Shown here: piece by piece, positions 1 through 7,990 of the stretch
Position numbering within the stretch: the stretch's first letter is position 1
Layout of the letters: each line of letters opens with the position of its first letter
Assembly: GCA_009991965.1 (NCBI GenBank)
Contig: JAACWQ010000009.1
Span: forward strand, 1-32,267
Reading direction: 5' to 3'
Length of the DNA stretch: 32,267 bases
DNA from: Minisyncoccota bacterium
GTDB lineage: Bacteria > Patescibacteriota > Microgenomatia > UBA1400 > PJMF01
Notes under the pieces: generated by a model
Told to the model about the DNA's origin: nothing
Databases searched by the model: none
What the model saw: the letters and a program-made list of their open reading frames with translations, nothing else
Position numbers and translations under genes: made by a program

Positions 1-210
1 AAGGAGTCTGAATTCCGTTGGAATTACAGAAAACAAATGTACCAAGAAATCCTTAAAAGGCTGAGGAAAAATCCGCTTTAACTTTACTAGCCCCATAATA
101 ATTTTGGTTGGCGCTTGATCAAATGTAAACGCTTCAACTTGACTAACAAAGCATGCACAAAAAATAAGTGATAGCAAAAATGAAACATATAATTGGGCAA
201 TTCTAATCAT
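1..210 (-). CDS. Secreted protein, N-terminal part only (cut by window edge)
   Basis: An uninterrupted reading frame of 70 codons runs from an ATG at 210 down to base 1 and continues beyond the window. It begins with a short basic segment (MIRIAQ), a hydrophobic core of about 15 residues (roughly 7-22), and a good signal peptidase I site after Val-Glu-Ala (residues 25-27), so the product is probably exported. The visible mature part (about 43 residues, starting FTFDQAP) matches no family I recognise. A TATAAT box on the same strand (221-226) lies 10 nt upstream of the ATG with no Shine-Dalgarno between, which suggests a leaderless message. The gene diverges from the one at 248. Function unknown. 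Confidence 0.7.
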   Translation of the reverse strand, partial: MIRIAQLYVSFLLSLIFCACFVSQVEAFTFDQAPTKIIMGLVKLKRIFPQPFKDFLVHLFSVIPTEFRLL

Positions 211-220
211 CAGGACGGGA

Positions 221-241
221 ATTATACCAGTATGCTATTCT
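221..241. promoter_or_regulatory. Divergent -10 elements between two genes
   Basis: On the minus strand TATAAT (bases 226-221) lies 10 nt before the ATG at 210. On the plus strand TATTCT (236-241) lies 6 nt before the ATG at 248. No convincing -35 box is seen for either, so the plus-strand element is tentative. The two starts are only 37 bp apart. Confidence 0.45.
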
Positions 242-247
242 CAAGGT

Positions 248-556
248 ATGAAAAATTCAAAAAAACCCCAGACACTAGATGATGCATTTTCCGATGTAAA
301 CACAGAAATGCTCGAAATGTTTCTCAAGAAACACAAAGACTACGGGAAGGGAAACATTTTGGCCAATGGCGAACTTGGAATTGCCATGCGTGTGAGTGAA
401 AAGGTGGAACGAGCCAAACATTTATTGGTTAGCCAACAAACACCGACCAATGAGTCACTCGAAGAAACCTGGATTGATATTGCCGTTTATGCCGTGATTG
501 CCGTTTTATTCCGCAGGAAACAATTTCAAGAGCTCGAAGTCACGCCAGAAGCCTGA
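248..556 (+). CDS. DUF1599/Nmad1-like small protein
   Basis: A 102-residue, probably all-helical cytosolic protein. The stretch KHKDYGKGN (about residues 28-36), then GELGIAMRVSEKVERAKHLL, then an acidic helix ESLEETWIDIAVYAVIA, resembles the DUF1599 family (also called nucleotide modification associated domain 1), which has conserved YG, R-x-x-[DE]-K-x-x-R and E-x-x-x-D-x-x-x-Y elements like those of all-alpha nucleotide-binding or pyrophosphatase folds. Family members occur in phages and bacteria and are tentatively linked to nucleotide metabolism; the function here is not established. No Shine-Dalgarno is at a usable distance and a -10-like box sits 6 nt upstream. The last 31 bases overlap the 3' end of the opposite-strand kinase gene. 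Confidence 0.55.
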   Translation: MKNSKKPQTLDDAFSDVNTEMLEMFLKKHKDYGKGNILANGELGIAMRVSEKVERAKHLLVSQQTPTNESLEETWIDIAVYAVIAVLFRRKQFQELEVTPEA

Positions 557-1470
557 GCACGCAGTGCCAATTTAAGCGCGCCATGAACCGGTGGCTTTTC
601 GGAAAAGACGATACGAATGTGCGCATACTTTGCTTGCAATCTACCGATAAGCGGATCTTTAATTTCTGGTAACTCTACTACCGAACCAGACAAAACACAC
701 TCAAATGCTTCGACAGCAAGTTGTAAGCGAGCAACCACTGCATCGATATGATTCTCTAAATCTGCAATAGTCTTATCGATAATACGCAACGCCACCGCAT
801 CATTTTGTGCTGAAGCTTGTGTGCAAAGTTTTGATAAATCTGCGATTTCTTTTTTCGGCAGGGGAGGAGAATAAACTTTTGACTTGAGGTCTGCGATGCT
901 TTGAATAGCGAAATGTTGACAGACCAACTGCTGCAAAATTGAAGGCTCCGCACGACCATCAAAACTTTTGACTGCCTCACGCAAAACCTGTCTTCCAATA
1001 GAATAGCCCGATCCTTGATCGGCAAGTAAATAATCTGCCCCGCCCGCAGTGGCTGTCTCACCACGTGCGTTTTTACCATAGCAATTTGAACCAGTCCCAG
1101 AAATCAAAACTACAGCTTGCGCTGCATCCGAGCCATTTTCCAAAGCAATCACGGCATCATTTACTAAGATAAAATTGGCGACATGAAATTGATCGAGCAC
1201 TGGCTTGAGCGAACTCAAGGCGGCAGTATAATCTGCTGGACTATCCATACCAGCTAGTCCCATAGCAGCATGCGAAATCAGTTGATTTGCATCGAGATGT
1301 TCTATCGATTGACGAATCGCTTCATGCAGACTGAAGCTCGCAGCCCCAACCGAAGTACTCGTCAGATTGGTCGGACCAGATAAGCCCGTACCAAGGATCG
1401 CGCCTGTACTATCCGCACACACCACATTGGTTTTTGTTCCACCTCCGTCTATCGCAAGTACATATGACAT
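526..1470 (-). CDS. BadF/BadG-type sugar kinase (N-acetylglucosamine kinase-like)
   Basis: A 314-residue ASKHA-fold kinase. Phosphate-1 motif DGGGTKT is at residues 8-14, phosphate-2 motif SGTGSNCYG at about 123-131, then a GGADYLLADQGSGYSIG stretch typical of N-acetylglucosamine kinase and related BadF/BadG/BcrA/BcrD ATPases. A C-terminal LSGSVVE segment fits the adenosine-binding loop. The expected reaction is ATP-dependent phosphorylation of a free hexose or amino sugar in the cytosol. It is the last gene of the minus-strand carbohydrate cassette, 21 nt after the GH15 gene, with a GAGGGAG ribosome binding site just upstream. The context suggests it phosphorylates glucose released by the upstream hydrolases, but the family more often uses GlcNAc, so the substrate is open. 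Confidence 0.8.
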   Translation of the reverse strand: MSYVLAIDGGGTKTNVVCADSTGAILGTGLSGPTNLTSTSVGAASFSLHEAIRQSIEHLDANQLISHAAMGLAGMDSPADYTAALSSLKPVLDQFHVANFILVNDAVIALENGSDAAQAVVLISGTGSNCYGKNARGETATAGGADYLLADQGSGYSIGRQVLREAVKSFDGRAEPSILQQLVCQHFAIQSIADLKSKVYSPPLPKKEIADLSKLCTQASAQNDAVALRIIDKTIADLENHIDAVVARLQLAVEAFECVLSGSVVELPEIKDPLIGRLQAKYAHIRIVFSEKPPVHGALKLALRAQASGVTSSS

Positions 1471-1491
1471 ATATTCTCCCTCAGCACGTAC

Positions 1492-3495
1492 TTATAACTC
1501 ATGAATAATGTTTGGGTCAGCGGGACTTTGCAACTCGAGCCGTCGTTCTAGATAAGTGAGTACCGTTTCGATAAACACCGCATGACTCCAAACTAGCGGG
1601 GTAGCGGACAGAGACCCACCAGTGTAGGGATCGAGTTGCTCTGCCAAAACTCCAGAATTGTAGCGGTGATCTACCACCCAATCCAAACTTGCGAGCAATG
1701 AATCGAGATCGGTAAGCCGAGTATCAGGATGCAACATTGTTCGCTGTATCTCCCAAAGCGTGGTAATAAACCAAGGGTTTGAGAGATCTTTTGTCTTGAA
1801 ATAATTGTCTCGTTCATAGCGGATAATACCGCCTGTCTGCCCCGGACTGATCAATCGTTTCTGAACTTGTTCAACTGTCTTTTGCAAAAGTGGGTCTCTC
1901 AGATCAAACATACCGAAGTACCAAAGTCCAAACAAAGAACTTGAGTCAATCGTTTCATCAAGCACAATCTGGTCATCTACTATTGTGGCTAAACGAACAA
2001 ATGACTGTTGCTTTTCACTATAGAGATGATCAACGGTAGCTTTTTTAATTTCCTCCGCGGCCTTGCGATACTCCCGCATATGATTGCGTTTGTCGAGTAA
2101 TTCGGAAAACTTGGCAGCAGCTTGCAGACCGCCATAGACTGCAGCGCAAGTGTATGTAGAAACTCCAATTTTTTCTTCCCACAAATCATACGAGGGGAGA
2201 GGAAGCATTGTCACTTCGTTGCGAAAACGAACAAGAAACGTTGCGATTTTTTCAATCAGTGGCTTATATAAGTCCTCTATGAACTCCAAATCCTTTGTTG
2301 CTTCGTAGTACCTCCAAAGAGCGACGAGCACGCTGGCACTCTCATCCTCTTGAATCGGCAACTGCAAAATTTTGTCTTTGAGCCACTCGCTTTGGGAAGT
2401 CGCCGCATGCCAGGTAGAACCCAAGCTTTCGTCTGAGCGATATCTGTGGTGCAAGTACCCATCCTCGTGCAAAACATCCTGACAAAATTTGAAAAACGGT
2501 TTGGTCGTCTCTGCGTATCCCGCTTTGCACATCGTCATAACAATAAAAGCGGCATCTCTCGGCCACATGTACGTGTAGTCGTCCTTGCCATACTCCATCA
2601 TCGCACTATCGGCCGAAGCAATGATGCTGCCGCGGTTGTCCATGTGAGAACGCAAAATAAAAAGAGACGTGTCAAACAAGCGCTGCTGCTCTTTGTTCAA
2701 ACCAGTGAGGTCGTGTCGACGAGTTTTTAACCATGCAGTCCAGTAAGATTCTGTCGAATGAACTATCGATGCTGGCGTTTTTTGAAGTACCAATTCATTG
2801 AGTTTGTAAGCAGTATCGAGTGACTCTTCGGCACAAATCCAGTAATACAAACGAGCTTTTTCATTTGGCTCACAGCTCATTGAAAAACGAATGACAGAGT
2901 CTACCGAACCATGTTCAACTGCATTTTTTCCCAAAACACCATCTTCGGCATCTTTATAGGTGCCTTCTTTGCCCTCAAATGCATACGCGCCAACAGAGTA
3001 ATCATCAATCGCAGTGCCAGCTGCAGTGCGACCATTGACGATAAATACGCGCCTGCCTTTGTAGTGCACGATCGCGTTGTGTGTAGGATCAAAAAAAGCA
3101 GTATTTCTTTTTTTGCTTTCACTAATAGTAAAGACTTGATGGAAAAAAAGCCGAAAATCGCGCTTCTGCTCTGAGTGATTGTAGATGTCAACTTGACGTA
3201 CAAAAACAGTCGTTTCGTTATAGACCGCGTCTTCCATGACCAGCGTGACCGCCAAAGCTTCATTTTTACAAACAAGATAACCAACCATTGTCTCAGGCTT
3301 ATAACCAATAGTTATCTCCCAGGTGCCGTCATCCAACCAAGAAAACTTATCTTCTACCCAAATTCCAATTCGGTGTTTTTCTCCCAACACATGATTCTCC
3401 AACCCAACGTATGGGTAGTACAAATCACGTACAAACCCGTAATTATCGAGACAAACCACAAATTTTCCGTTACCAAGTGTCAGGGCACGCGCCAC
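1492..3495 (-). CDS. GH15 glucoamylase-like glycoside hydrolase
   Basis: A 667-residue protein of the bacterial/archaeal GH15-related type: an N-terminal beta-sandwich (about 1-260), then an (alpha/alpha)6 barrel. Recognisable barrel motifs are YMWPRDAAF (about 310), LWEEKIGVSTYT with the expected catalytic acid Glu (about 430), NPWFITTLW (about 585) and AEQLDPYTGG with the expected base Glu (about 625). Family enzymes remove glucose from non-reducing ends of alpha-glucans, or cleave trehalose or related disaccharides. No signal peptide is seen, so it is probably cytosolic. The start is GTG at 3495, chosen because AAGGAGG lies 6 nt upstream on this strand. It sits between GH57 and the sugar kinase in a likely glucan-turnover cassette. 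Confidence 0.88.
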   Translation of the reverse strand: MARALTLGNGKFVVCLDNYGFVRDLYYPYVGLENHVLGEKHRIGIWVEDKFSWLDDGTWEITIGYKPETMVGYLVCKNEALAVTLVMEDAVYNETTVFVRQVDIYNHSEQKRDFRLFFHQVFTISESKKRNTAFFDPTHNAIVHYKGRRVFIVNGRTAAGTAIDDYSVGAYAFEGKEGTYKDAEDGVLGKNAVEHGSVDSVIRFSMSCEPNEKARLYYWICAEESLDTAYKLNELVLQKTPASIVHSTESYWTAWLKTRRHDLTGLNKEQQRLFDTSLFILRSHMDNRGSIIASADSAMMEYGKDDYTYMWPRDAAFIVMTMCKAGYAETTKPFFKFCQDVLHEDGYLHHRYRSDESLGSTWHAATSQSEWLKDKILQLPIQEDESASVLVALWRYYEATKDLEFIEDLYKPLIEKIATFLVRFRNEVTMLPLPSYDLWEEKIGVSTYTCAAVYGGLQAAAKFSELLDKRNHMREYRKAAEEIKKATVDHLYSEKQQSFVRLATIVDDQIVLDETIDSSSLFGLWYFGMFDLRDPLLQKTVEQVQKRLISPGQTGGIIRYERDNYFKTKDLSNPWFITTLWEIQRTMLHPDTRLTDLDSLLASLDWVVDHRYNSGVLAEQLDPYTGGSLSATPLVWSHAVFIETVLTYLERRLELQSPADPNIIHEL

Positions 3496-3569
3496 AAGTC
3501 CTCCTTTTTATTATTTCAGTAGCTTCAGCACTGTTTAGTGTAGCAAGTTCTTTGCGGACCTGGCAAGAA
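3496..3569 (-). promoter_or_regulatory. Spacer between GH57 and GH15 with hairpin and candidate promoter
   Basis: Reading on the minus strand, an imperfect hairpin (3546-3571; 7 bp AGTTCTT/AAGAACT extended by two more pairs across a bulge) starts at the GH57 stop codon but is not followed by a T run. A TACACT box (3542-3537) then gives a possible -10 for the GH15-kinase pair, with a leader of about 35 nt ending in AAGGAGG. This could let the hydrolase and kinase be expressed apart from the two upstream genes. Confidence 0.4.
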
Positions 3570-4751
3570 CTATTCCAGGCGTTCGAGCAGATGTGCCAAC
3601 ACTACTGCATACTGTCGATATGCTTCAAACGGAGAATCATACGGGCTAAAGTAAGCATGGACATCACCATCTGCTGACCACTTAGTACACATATAGTAAA
3701 AGTGATCACTGGTTTGGAGAAAGCGCCAGTCGGCGAGCAGAGCTGCATTCTTGGTTGCAATGATTTTTTCCTCGAGCGAATATATGATGCGCAAGGTATC
3801 TTGCTGTAAAGCGTTGCCGGTCCAGGCAGTTAAATCTCTGTCAACATCCGCCCAAGAAATTGGCTTAGGGACATCATAGACCCCCGCACTTTTTGTCTGT
3901 AATGCTGTGCTTGGAGTTACAAATACATATTGTTCGTTGTGAATTGCATCGGACACAAAGGCTGTAAAAAACTCAAAAATGCCTGTTTCCTCCCACTGAT
4001 GCTCTCCAAACGTTTCAAAATCCATAAATAAATTGACACACTCACTCGGACCATAGCTTTTAAACCACTCAAGGTATTGTCTGACTGAAAGGGGAAACCA
4101 CTTCCAACTACGATCTGAAAAACGAAACGCAATATCATCCGAAAGTTGTGCTTGTTTGAGAAGCAGGTGAAGCTGAGATTTTGTAGCACTCTGGTACACC
4201 TGAGTCGGTGGCCTATCTCCAAGATAGCGTGGAACGGCTTCGGTCAGCATGCCGATATATTTGAGCTTTGCCACTTGCTCCGCAATGGCATTGGAGTAAA
4301 TGAGCTCAGTGTTACGAAAAACAGTCGGAACCACACCAAATAGTTTTTTGAGCATCTTTTTGTGCTGCGCTATTTGCGCCGCAAATTCTGTGTTGGAGTA
4401 CAAACTTGCCAAGCTGTGATAATAAGTCTCGGATAACAACTCAACCCGACCAGTTTTGACTAGACTTTGCAAAAGCACAATAAGCTCTGGTTCATAAGCC
4501 TGAGCCTGGTCCAAAAAAACGCCAGAAAGTGAAAGTGCGAAAGTGAATTTTGGTTCAGTCGCCAATAACTCCCGTAGCAACCGCAACATAGGATAATACG
4601 ATTTTTTTGCGACTTTAGAAAAGATGACTTTGTTATCATCTCGTTCCGTAAGGCGAAAGTAGCTCGGCACTTCTGACCCAATCGTGGTGAGCGGAACTGG
4701 CGCCAGACGTAGTGGTTGGTGGAGCTCAAAATACAAACAAATCTGGGGCAT
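3570..4751 (-). CDS. GH57 alpha-glucan hydrolase or transferase
   Basis: A 393-residue enzyme with the five conserved GH57 regions: ELHQP at residues 9-13, SETYYHS (region 2), FRNTELIYS with the nucleophile Glu (region 3), MDFETFGEHQ with the catalytic Asp (region 4) and ADVDRDLTAWTGN (region 5). The family includes alpha-amylases, amylopullulanases, 4-alpha-glucanotransferases and branching enzymes. At this length, without a C-terminal DUF1957 domain, an amylase or transferase is likelier than a branching enzyme. The frame is open upstream, but the start is set at 4751 because that ATG overlaps the stop of the glycosyltransferase gene by one base (TAATG), a typical translational coupling, and because the product then begins just before the HQP motif. 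No signal peptide is visible. Confidence 0.85.
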   Translation of the reverse strand: MPQICLYFELHQPLRLAPVPLTTIGSEVPSYFRLTERDDNKVIFSKVAKKSYYPMLRLLRELLATEPKFTFALSLSGVFLDQAQAYEPELIVLLQSLVKTGRVELLSETYYHSLASLYSNTEFAAQIAQHKKMLKKLFGVVPTVFRNTELIYSNAIAEQVAKLKYIGMLTEAVPRYLGDRPPTQVYQSATKSQLHLLLKQAQLSDDIAFRFSDRSWKWFPLSVRQYLEWFKSYGPSECVNLFMDFETFGEHQWEETGIFEFFTAFVSDAIHNEQYVFVTPSTALQTKSAGVYDVPKPISWADVDRDLTAWTGNALQQDTLRIIYSLEEKIIATKNAALLADWRFLQTSDHFYYMCTKWSADGDVHAYFSPYDSPFEAYRQYAVVLAHLLERLE

Positions 4752-5956
4752 TATTTTCCCAAAAAAGCAGTGCGATAGACCCGCCTCACTTGATCTGCAG
4801 CGCGAGACCAAGTAGCTCTCGACACTTCAGATTGTTGGGCAACTACCTGTGTTTGATGCGTTTGTGTATCCGTGAGTAACTGTACTACCTGTTGAGTCAT
4901 CAGATCAATATCCCAAAAATCGGCCACAAGTGCACTCGGCATCGCTTCATAAACTCCAGACTGCTTCGAAACAATAACTGGTGTGTTGCGCTGTGCAGCC
5001 TCAAGCGCTACCAATCCAAATGGCTCAGAAACCGATGGCATGACAAAAACATCGGATCGATCCAAAAGTAACTCTCGCTGCTTGTCGCGCACAAAACCAG
5101 AAAAGAGAACTGAGGCAGTTAGTTGTTGGTCCGCTACGCGCCAAAGTAATTCGTGGTACAAGTCACCGTCTCCAGCCAAGATGAAAAGTGCATTTGGAAT
5201 TTGCATAAGAACTCGCTGAGCAAGTTGCAAGAAAAACTCCGTGCCTTTTTGCATGGTCAATCGACCCATGAAAGTGACGACAGGTCGCTTCGTTGCAAAT
5301 GGCGATTGCGCAGTACTGAGCTGGACCGGAACGATACCATTGTGAACCACAGAAATTTTATCGCGTGGAACGCCATATTTTGCGATGAGCAATTCTTTGG
5401 TGTAGTAACTCACCGCAATGACTCTCGTCGCTGCTTGCAGTCCCTCATACTCTGTCTGCTGAATAAAATTACTCCCGTTCCCCGAGGGGATACGATCGTA
5501 CTCAGTCGAATGTACTTGCGCCACAAACGGCTTTTTTAGTTTTTCCGCTACCTTTGTCGCAGCGGGAAATGCCATCCAATCATGCGCGTGAATCACATCA
5601 CTGTTGCGATGCAGTAGTGCTTGATCAACAACTTTTTGAGTGTACTGAGCAACTTGCTCCTCCAAGTATGATTGGGGAGAAATTTTGGAACTCATCTCTG
5701 GTAAAGAAATAGGCGTCGTTTGATAGGCGAGAAACGGTGGATGCGCTATCGACAAAACTCCAAGATCAGCGCCACAATCTAGAATTTCCATATGACTGGC
5801 ACTAAAACCAGTTTTATACGGCAAAGTAAAGTAAATTTGTGTGTTCTGCTCAGCGAGAGCTTGCGTAAGGCCTTGGCAGGCCACACCTAAACCACCACTA
5901 TTGTGTGGCGGATACTCCCAACCAACCATGAACACACCTGTTGGTGATGCTTGCAT
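4751..5956 (-). CDS. GT4-family glycosyltransferase, glycogen synthase-like
   Basis: A 401-residue GT-B enzyme. The N-terminal domain carries GWEYPPHNSGGLG (about residues 11-23), the glycine-rich entrance seen in glycogen/starch synthases and related GT4 enzymes, and HAHDWMAFPA. The C-terminal domain has the FMGRLTMQKG nucleotide-sugar loop and the EPFGLVALE (E-x7-E) retaining motif. The likely role is transfer of glucose from a nucleotide sugar to an alpha-glucan. It is the first gene of the cassette and is coupled to GH57 by a TAATG overlap. The start is ATG at 5956; upstream in-frame codons would run through the promoter region and do not resemble the family. GT4 substrates cannot be read from motifs alone, so another glycan product is possible. 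Confidence 0.75.
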   Translation of the reverse strand: MQASPTGVFMVGWEYPPHNSGGLGVACQGLTQALAEQNTQIYFTLPYKTGFSASHMEILDCGADLGVLSIAHPPFLAYQTTPISLPEMSSKISPQSYLEEQVAQYTQKVVDQALLHRNSDVIHAHDWMAFPAATKVAEKLKKPFVAQVHSTEYDRIPSGNGSNFIQQTEYEGLQAATRVIAVSYYTKELLIAKYGVPRDKISVVHNGIVPVQLSTAQSPFATKRPVVTFMGRLTMQKGTEFFLQLAQRVLMQIPNALFILAGDGDLYHELLWRVADQQLTASVLFSGFVRDKQRELLLDRSDVFVMPSVSEPFGLVALEAAQRNTPVIVSKQSGVYEAMPSALVADFWDIDLMTQQVVQLLTDTQTHQTQVVAQQSEVSRATWSRAADQVRRVYRTAFLGK

Positions 5957-5971
5957 AGTACTACTGCCTTT

Positions 5972-6039
5972 AGTGTACGCGAAACACTTGCGAGAATGCA
6001 ATGCGCATCTTGGCAAAGTGAGGTAAAACGGCATACACT
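5972..6039. promoter_or_regulatory. Back-to-back divergent promoters for the glucan cassette and ldh
   Basis: Minus strand: TTGCAT (6001-5996), 18 nt spacer, TACACT (5977-5972), 15 nt before the glycosyltransferase ATG. Plus strand: TTGGCA (6010-6015), 18 nt spacer, TACACT (6034-6039), only 6 nt before the ldh ATG, so that transcript would have essentially no 5' leader. Both -10 boxes have the same sequence. Confidence 0.55.
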
Positions 6040-6045
6040 GATTGT

Positions 6046-6966
6046 ATGAAGTTTGACACAAATAAAGTAACAATTGTCGGCTGTGGCAAAGTCGGCATGA
6101 CCGCTGCCTTCTCGCTCCTATATACAGGACTCGTCAACGAGCTTATTTTATTTGGCCGCTCGAAAGCAAAACTCATGGGAGAGCAACTCGATCTCGAGCA
6201 CGCACTGAGTTACTTGCCCCACGCGAAGGTCACTGCAAGTGAAAACTGGGCTGATATTGCAGAGAGCGATGTCATTGTGTACTCGGCAGGCGCAGCGCAA
6301 AAACCTGGTCAGACAAGACTCGATCTCGTCGAGGGTAATGTCAAAATTCTCGAAACAATGTTGCCAAATATCATCCGACATGCACCAAACGCAGTACTTC
6401 TGATCGTTGCAAATCCCGTCGATATTCTCACCTACAAAGCGTACCAACTGTCTGGTTGGCCAAAAGGAAGAATCTTTGGCTCGGGTACTTCGCTCGACAC
6501 AGCTCGCTTTCGCTATCACCTTTCCGAATTCTTACACCTCAACCCGCAAAGTATTCACGCCTATATTTTGGGTGAGCATGGGGACAACTCTTTTCCGGTG
6601 ATATCAAGCGCGTCAGTTGGCGGACAAGCACTAAGTAACATGGACAACTTTAGCGAAGAACAGGCGCTGAAAGCGTACACAAAGTCTCGCGACGCGGCAT
6701 ACAAAATTATCGAAACTAAGGGTGCTACGTACTATGGCATTGGCGCTGTTGTTGCACATATTGTCAGCAAAATTCTCCGAGATGCCCGCACCGTCTTGCC
6801 TCTTTCGATTCCGTTGCATCAATACCATGGACACTCTGGCGTTGCACTCAGCGTCCCGTGCGTCCTTGGTAGAGTGGGGGTTCAAGAAACGCTCCAAGCA
6901 AAACTTGATTGGAAAGAAAAGCAACAACTCGAAAAAGCCGTCACAACACTCAAACAATATCTCTAG
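6046..6966 (+). CDS. ldh: L-lactate dehydrogenase, possibly NADP(H)-dependent
   Basis: A 306-residue LDH/MDH-family enzyme: Rossmann motif VGCGKVG (11-17), GAAQKPGQTRLDL whose Gln before KPG is the lactate-type (not malate-type) discriminator, a substrate-binding Arg in LDTARFR and the catalytic His in GEHGDNS. It interconverts pyruvate and lactate in the cytosol and fits with the pyruvate kinase at 28169. The unusual point is the loop after the second beta strand: NAD enzymes have Asp here (as in IDINK), whereas this protein has FGRSK with Gly37-Arg38-Ser39, a pattern associated with NADP preference. A -10 box ends 6 nt before the ATG and there is no Shine-Dalgarno. The 3' end overlaps mutM by the four bases CTAG. 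Confidence 0.85.
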   Translation: MKFDTNKVTIVGCGKVGMTAAFSLLYTGLVNELILFGRSKAKLMGEQLDLEHALSYLPHAKVTASENWADIAESDVIVYSAGAAQKPGQTRLDLVEGNVKILETMLPNIIRHAPNAVLLIVANPVDILTYKAYQLSGWPKGRIFGSGTSLDTARFRYHLSEFLHLNPQSIHAYILGEHGDNSFPVISSASVGGQALSNMDNFSEEQALKAYTKSRDAAYKIIETKGATYYGIGAVVAHIVSKILRDARTVLPLSIPLHQYHGHSGVALSVPCVLGRVGVQETLQAKLDWKEKQQLEKAVTTLKQYL

Positions 6967-7817
6967 AAAATTTTTGGCTGACACTGCGGGCAAAAAAACG
7001 TCCCACGACCACCAATTTTTGTTCGCTCAATTGGAGTTGCACAATTTGGACACGGCTCACCATCTTTTCCATAGGTGCGAACAACGTCCTGGTAGGAACC
7101 TGCAAATCCATCAATGTGACGGAAACTGTGAATAGTCGCCCCCTGTTTCTCAATACCGAGGTGAATAACCTTTTGCAGGGCAGCCAGCAGAGCACCCGAC
7201 TCCAGCCTACTCAGCGAATTTGCCGGTCTCGCAGGATGCAACTTCGACAAATGCAGTGCATCATTGGCATAAATATTGCCAACACCCGCCACTACTCCTT
7301 GATCCATAATAACTACTTTGACAGGTTGTCTGCTTCGTTGCAGTTTTGCAAAGAAAAATTCTGGAGTAATCTCTGGTGAAATTATATCTGGCGCGTACTT
7401 TTGTAATTCTTGCCGAAACTCTACTTCATCCACCGCCTTAATCCAGCCAAACAATCGCATATCATTAAAAAATACTTTTGAATCATCAGAAAATTCTAAA
7501 ATTGCTCGTGTGTGTTTACTCGGTAACTCTGCAACCCAATCTGCTGTTGGGTGACCACCACCGAGTCGCACCACCGAGTCTTGATAGAGAATTTGTCCGG
7601 TCATCTTGAGGTGAATCAAAAGCGCATTTTCATTTTCAAACCGAAGCACCAGTATCTTTGCTTGGCGAGACACTTTTGCTACTATAGCTGACTCCACTAG
7701 AGATGAATCTCCTCGGACACTCTTTGTGTGAAGGACAATAATCCGCAATAATTTTTTGCCAACAAGATGCGGCTCAATTCGCCTGGCGATGGTTTCAACT
7801 TCGGGTAATTCTGGCAT
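6963..7817 (-). CDS. mutM: Formamidopyrimidine-DNA glycosylase (Fpg/MutM)
   Basis: A 284-residue base-excision repair enzyme that removes oxidised purines such as 8-oxoguanine and nicks the abasic site. It starts with the diagnostic PELPEVE, whose Pro (after Met removal) is the Schiff-base nucleophile and Glu the acid. Also present are HLKMTGQIL with the beta-hairpin Lys, GVGNIYANDALH (helix-two-turn-helix) and a C-terminal CPNC...CPQC zinc finger. The start at 7817 is fixed by the MPELPEVE terminus. On this strand TATACT (7832-7827) lies 9 nt before the ATG with no Shine-Dalgarno. It is convergent with ldh; the two TAG stops share the palindrome CTAG. Confidence 0.95.
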   Translation of the reverse strand: MPELPEVETIARRIEPHLVGKKLLRIIVLHTKSVRGDSSLVESAIVAKVSRQAKILVLRFENENALLIHLKMTGQILYQDSVVRLGGGHPTADWVAELPSKHTRAILEFSDDSKVFFNDMRLFGWIKAVDEVEFRQELQKYAPDIISPEITPEFFFAKLQRSRQPVKVVIMDQGVVAGVGNIYANDALHLSKLHPARPANSLSRLESGALLAALQKVIHLGIEKQGATIHSFRHIDGFAGSYQDVVRTYGKDGEPCPNCATPIERTKIGGRGTFFCPQCQPKIF

Positions 7818-7853
7818 CAAGAAGAGAGTATACCCGTCTGGCAGTATTCTTGC

Positions 7854-7859
7854 TATAAT
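7854..7859 (+). promoter_or_regulatory. -10 box for tRNA-Lys
   Basis: TATAAT 16 nt upstream of the first tRNA base. It lies between the divergent mutM start and the tRNA. No clear -35 box. Confidence 0.5.
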
Positions 7860-7875
7860 TCGCGACACGTTATGT

Positions 7876-7948
7876 GGGTCCGTAGCTCAGTCGGTAGAGC
7901 AGAAGCCTTTTAAGCTTTGTGTCCCGGGTTCGAGTCCCGGCGGACTCA
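7876..7948 (+). tRNA. tRNA-Lys (anticodon TTT)
   Basis: A full 73-base cloverleaf. The acceptor stem GGGTCCG/CGGACTC has 7 pairs including one G-T. The D arm contains GCTC/GAGC, the anticodon stem GAAGC/GCTTT encloses loop CTTTTAA with anticodon TTT, and the T arm is CCGGG-TTCGAGT-CCCGG. Discriminator base is A; CCA is not encoded. Confidence 0.96.
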
Positions 7949-7990
7949 CCCTTGATTTCAAGCCTGGTTCCAGTGCTATACTATCTACGC

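Noticed and set aside
554-556. Possible recoding of TGA, as in some CPR lineages
   Set aside because: TGA ends several complete genes (556, 10531, 26198) and no conserved protein contains an in-frame TGA.
5957-6073. A 39-codon N-terminal extension of the GT4 enzyme
   Set aside because: It would overlap the divergent ldh gene and its promoter; the family begins near the chosen ATG.
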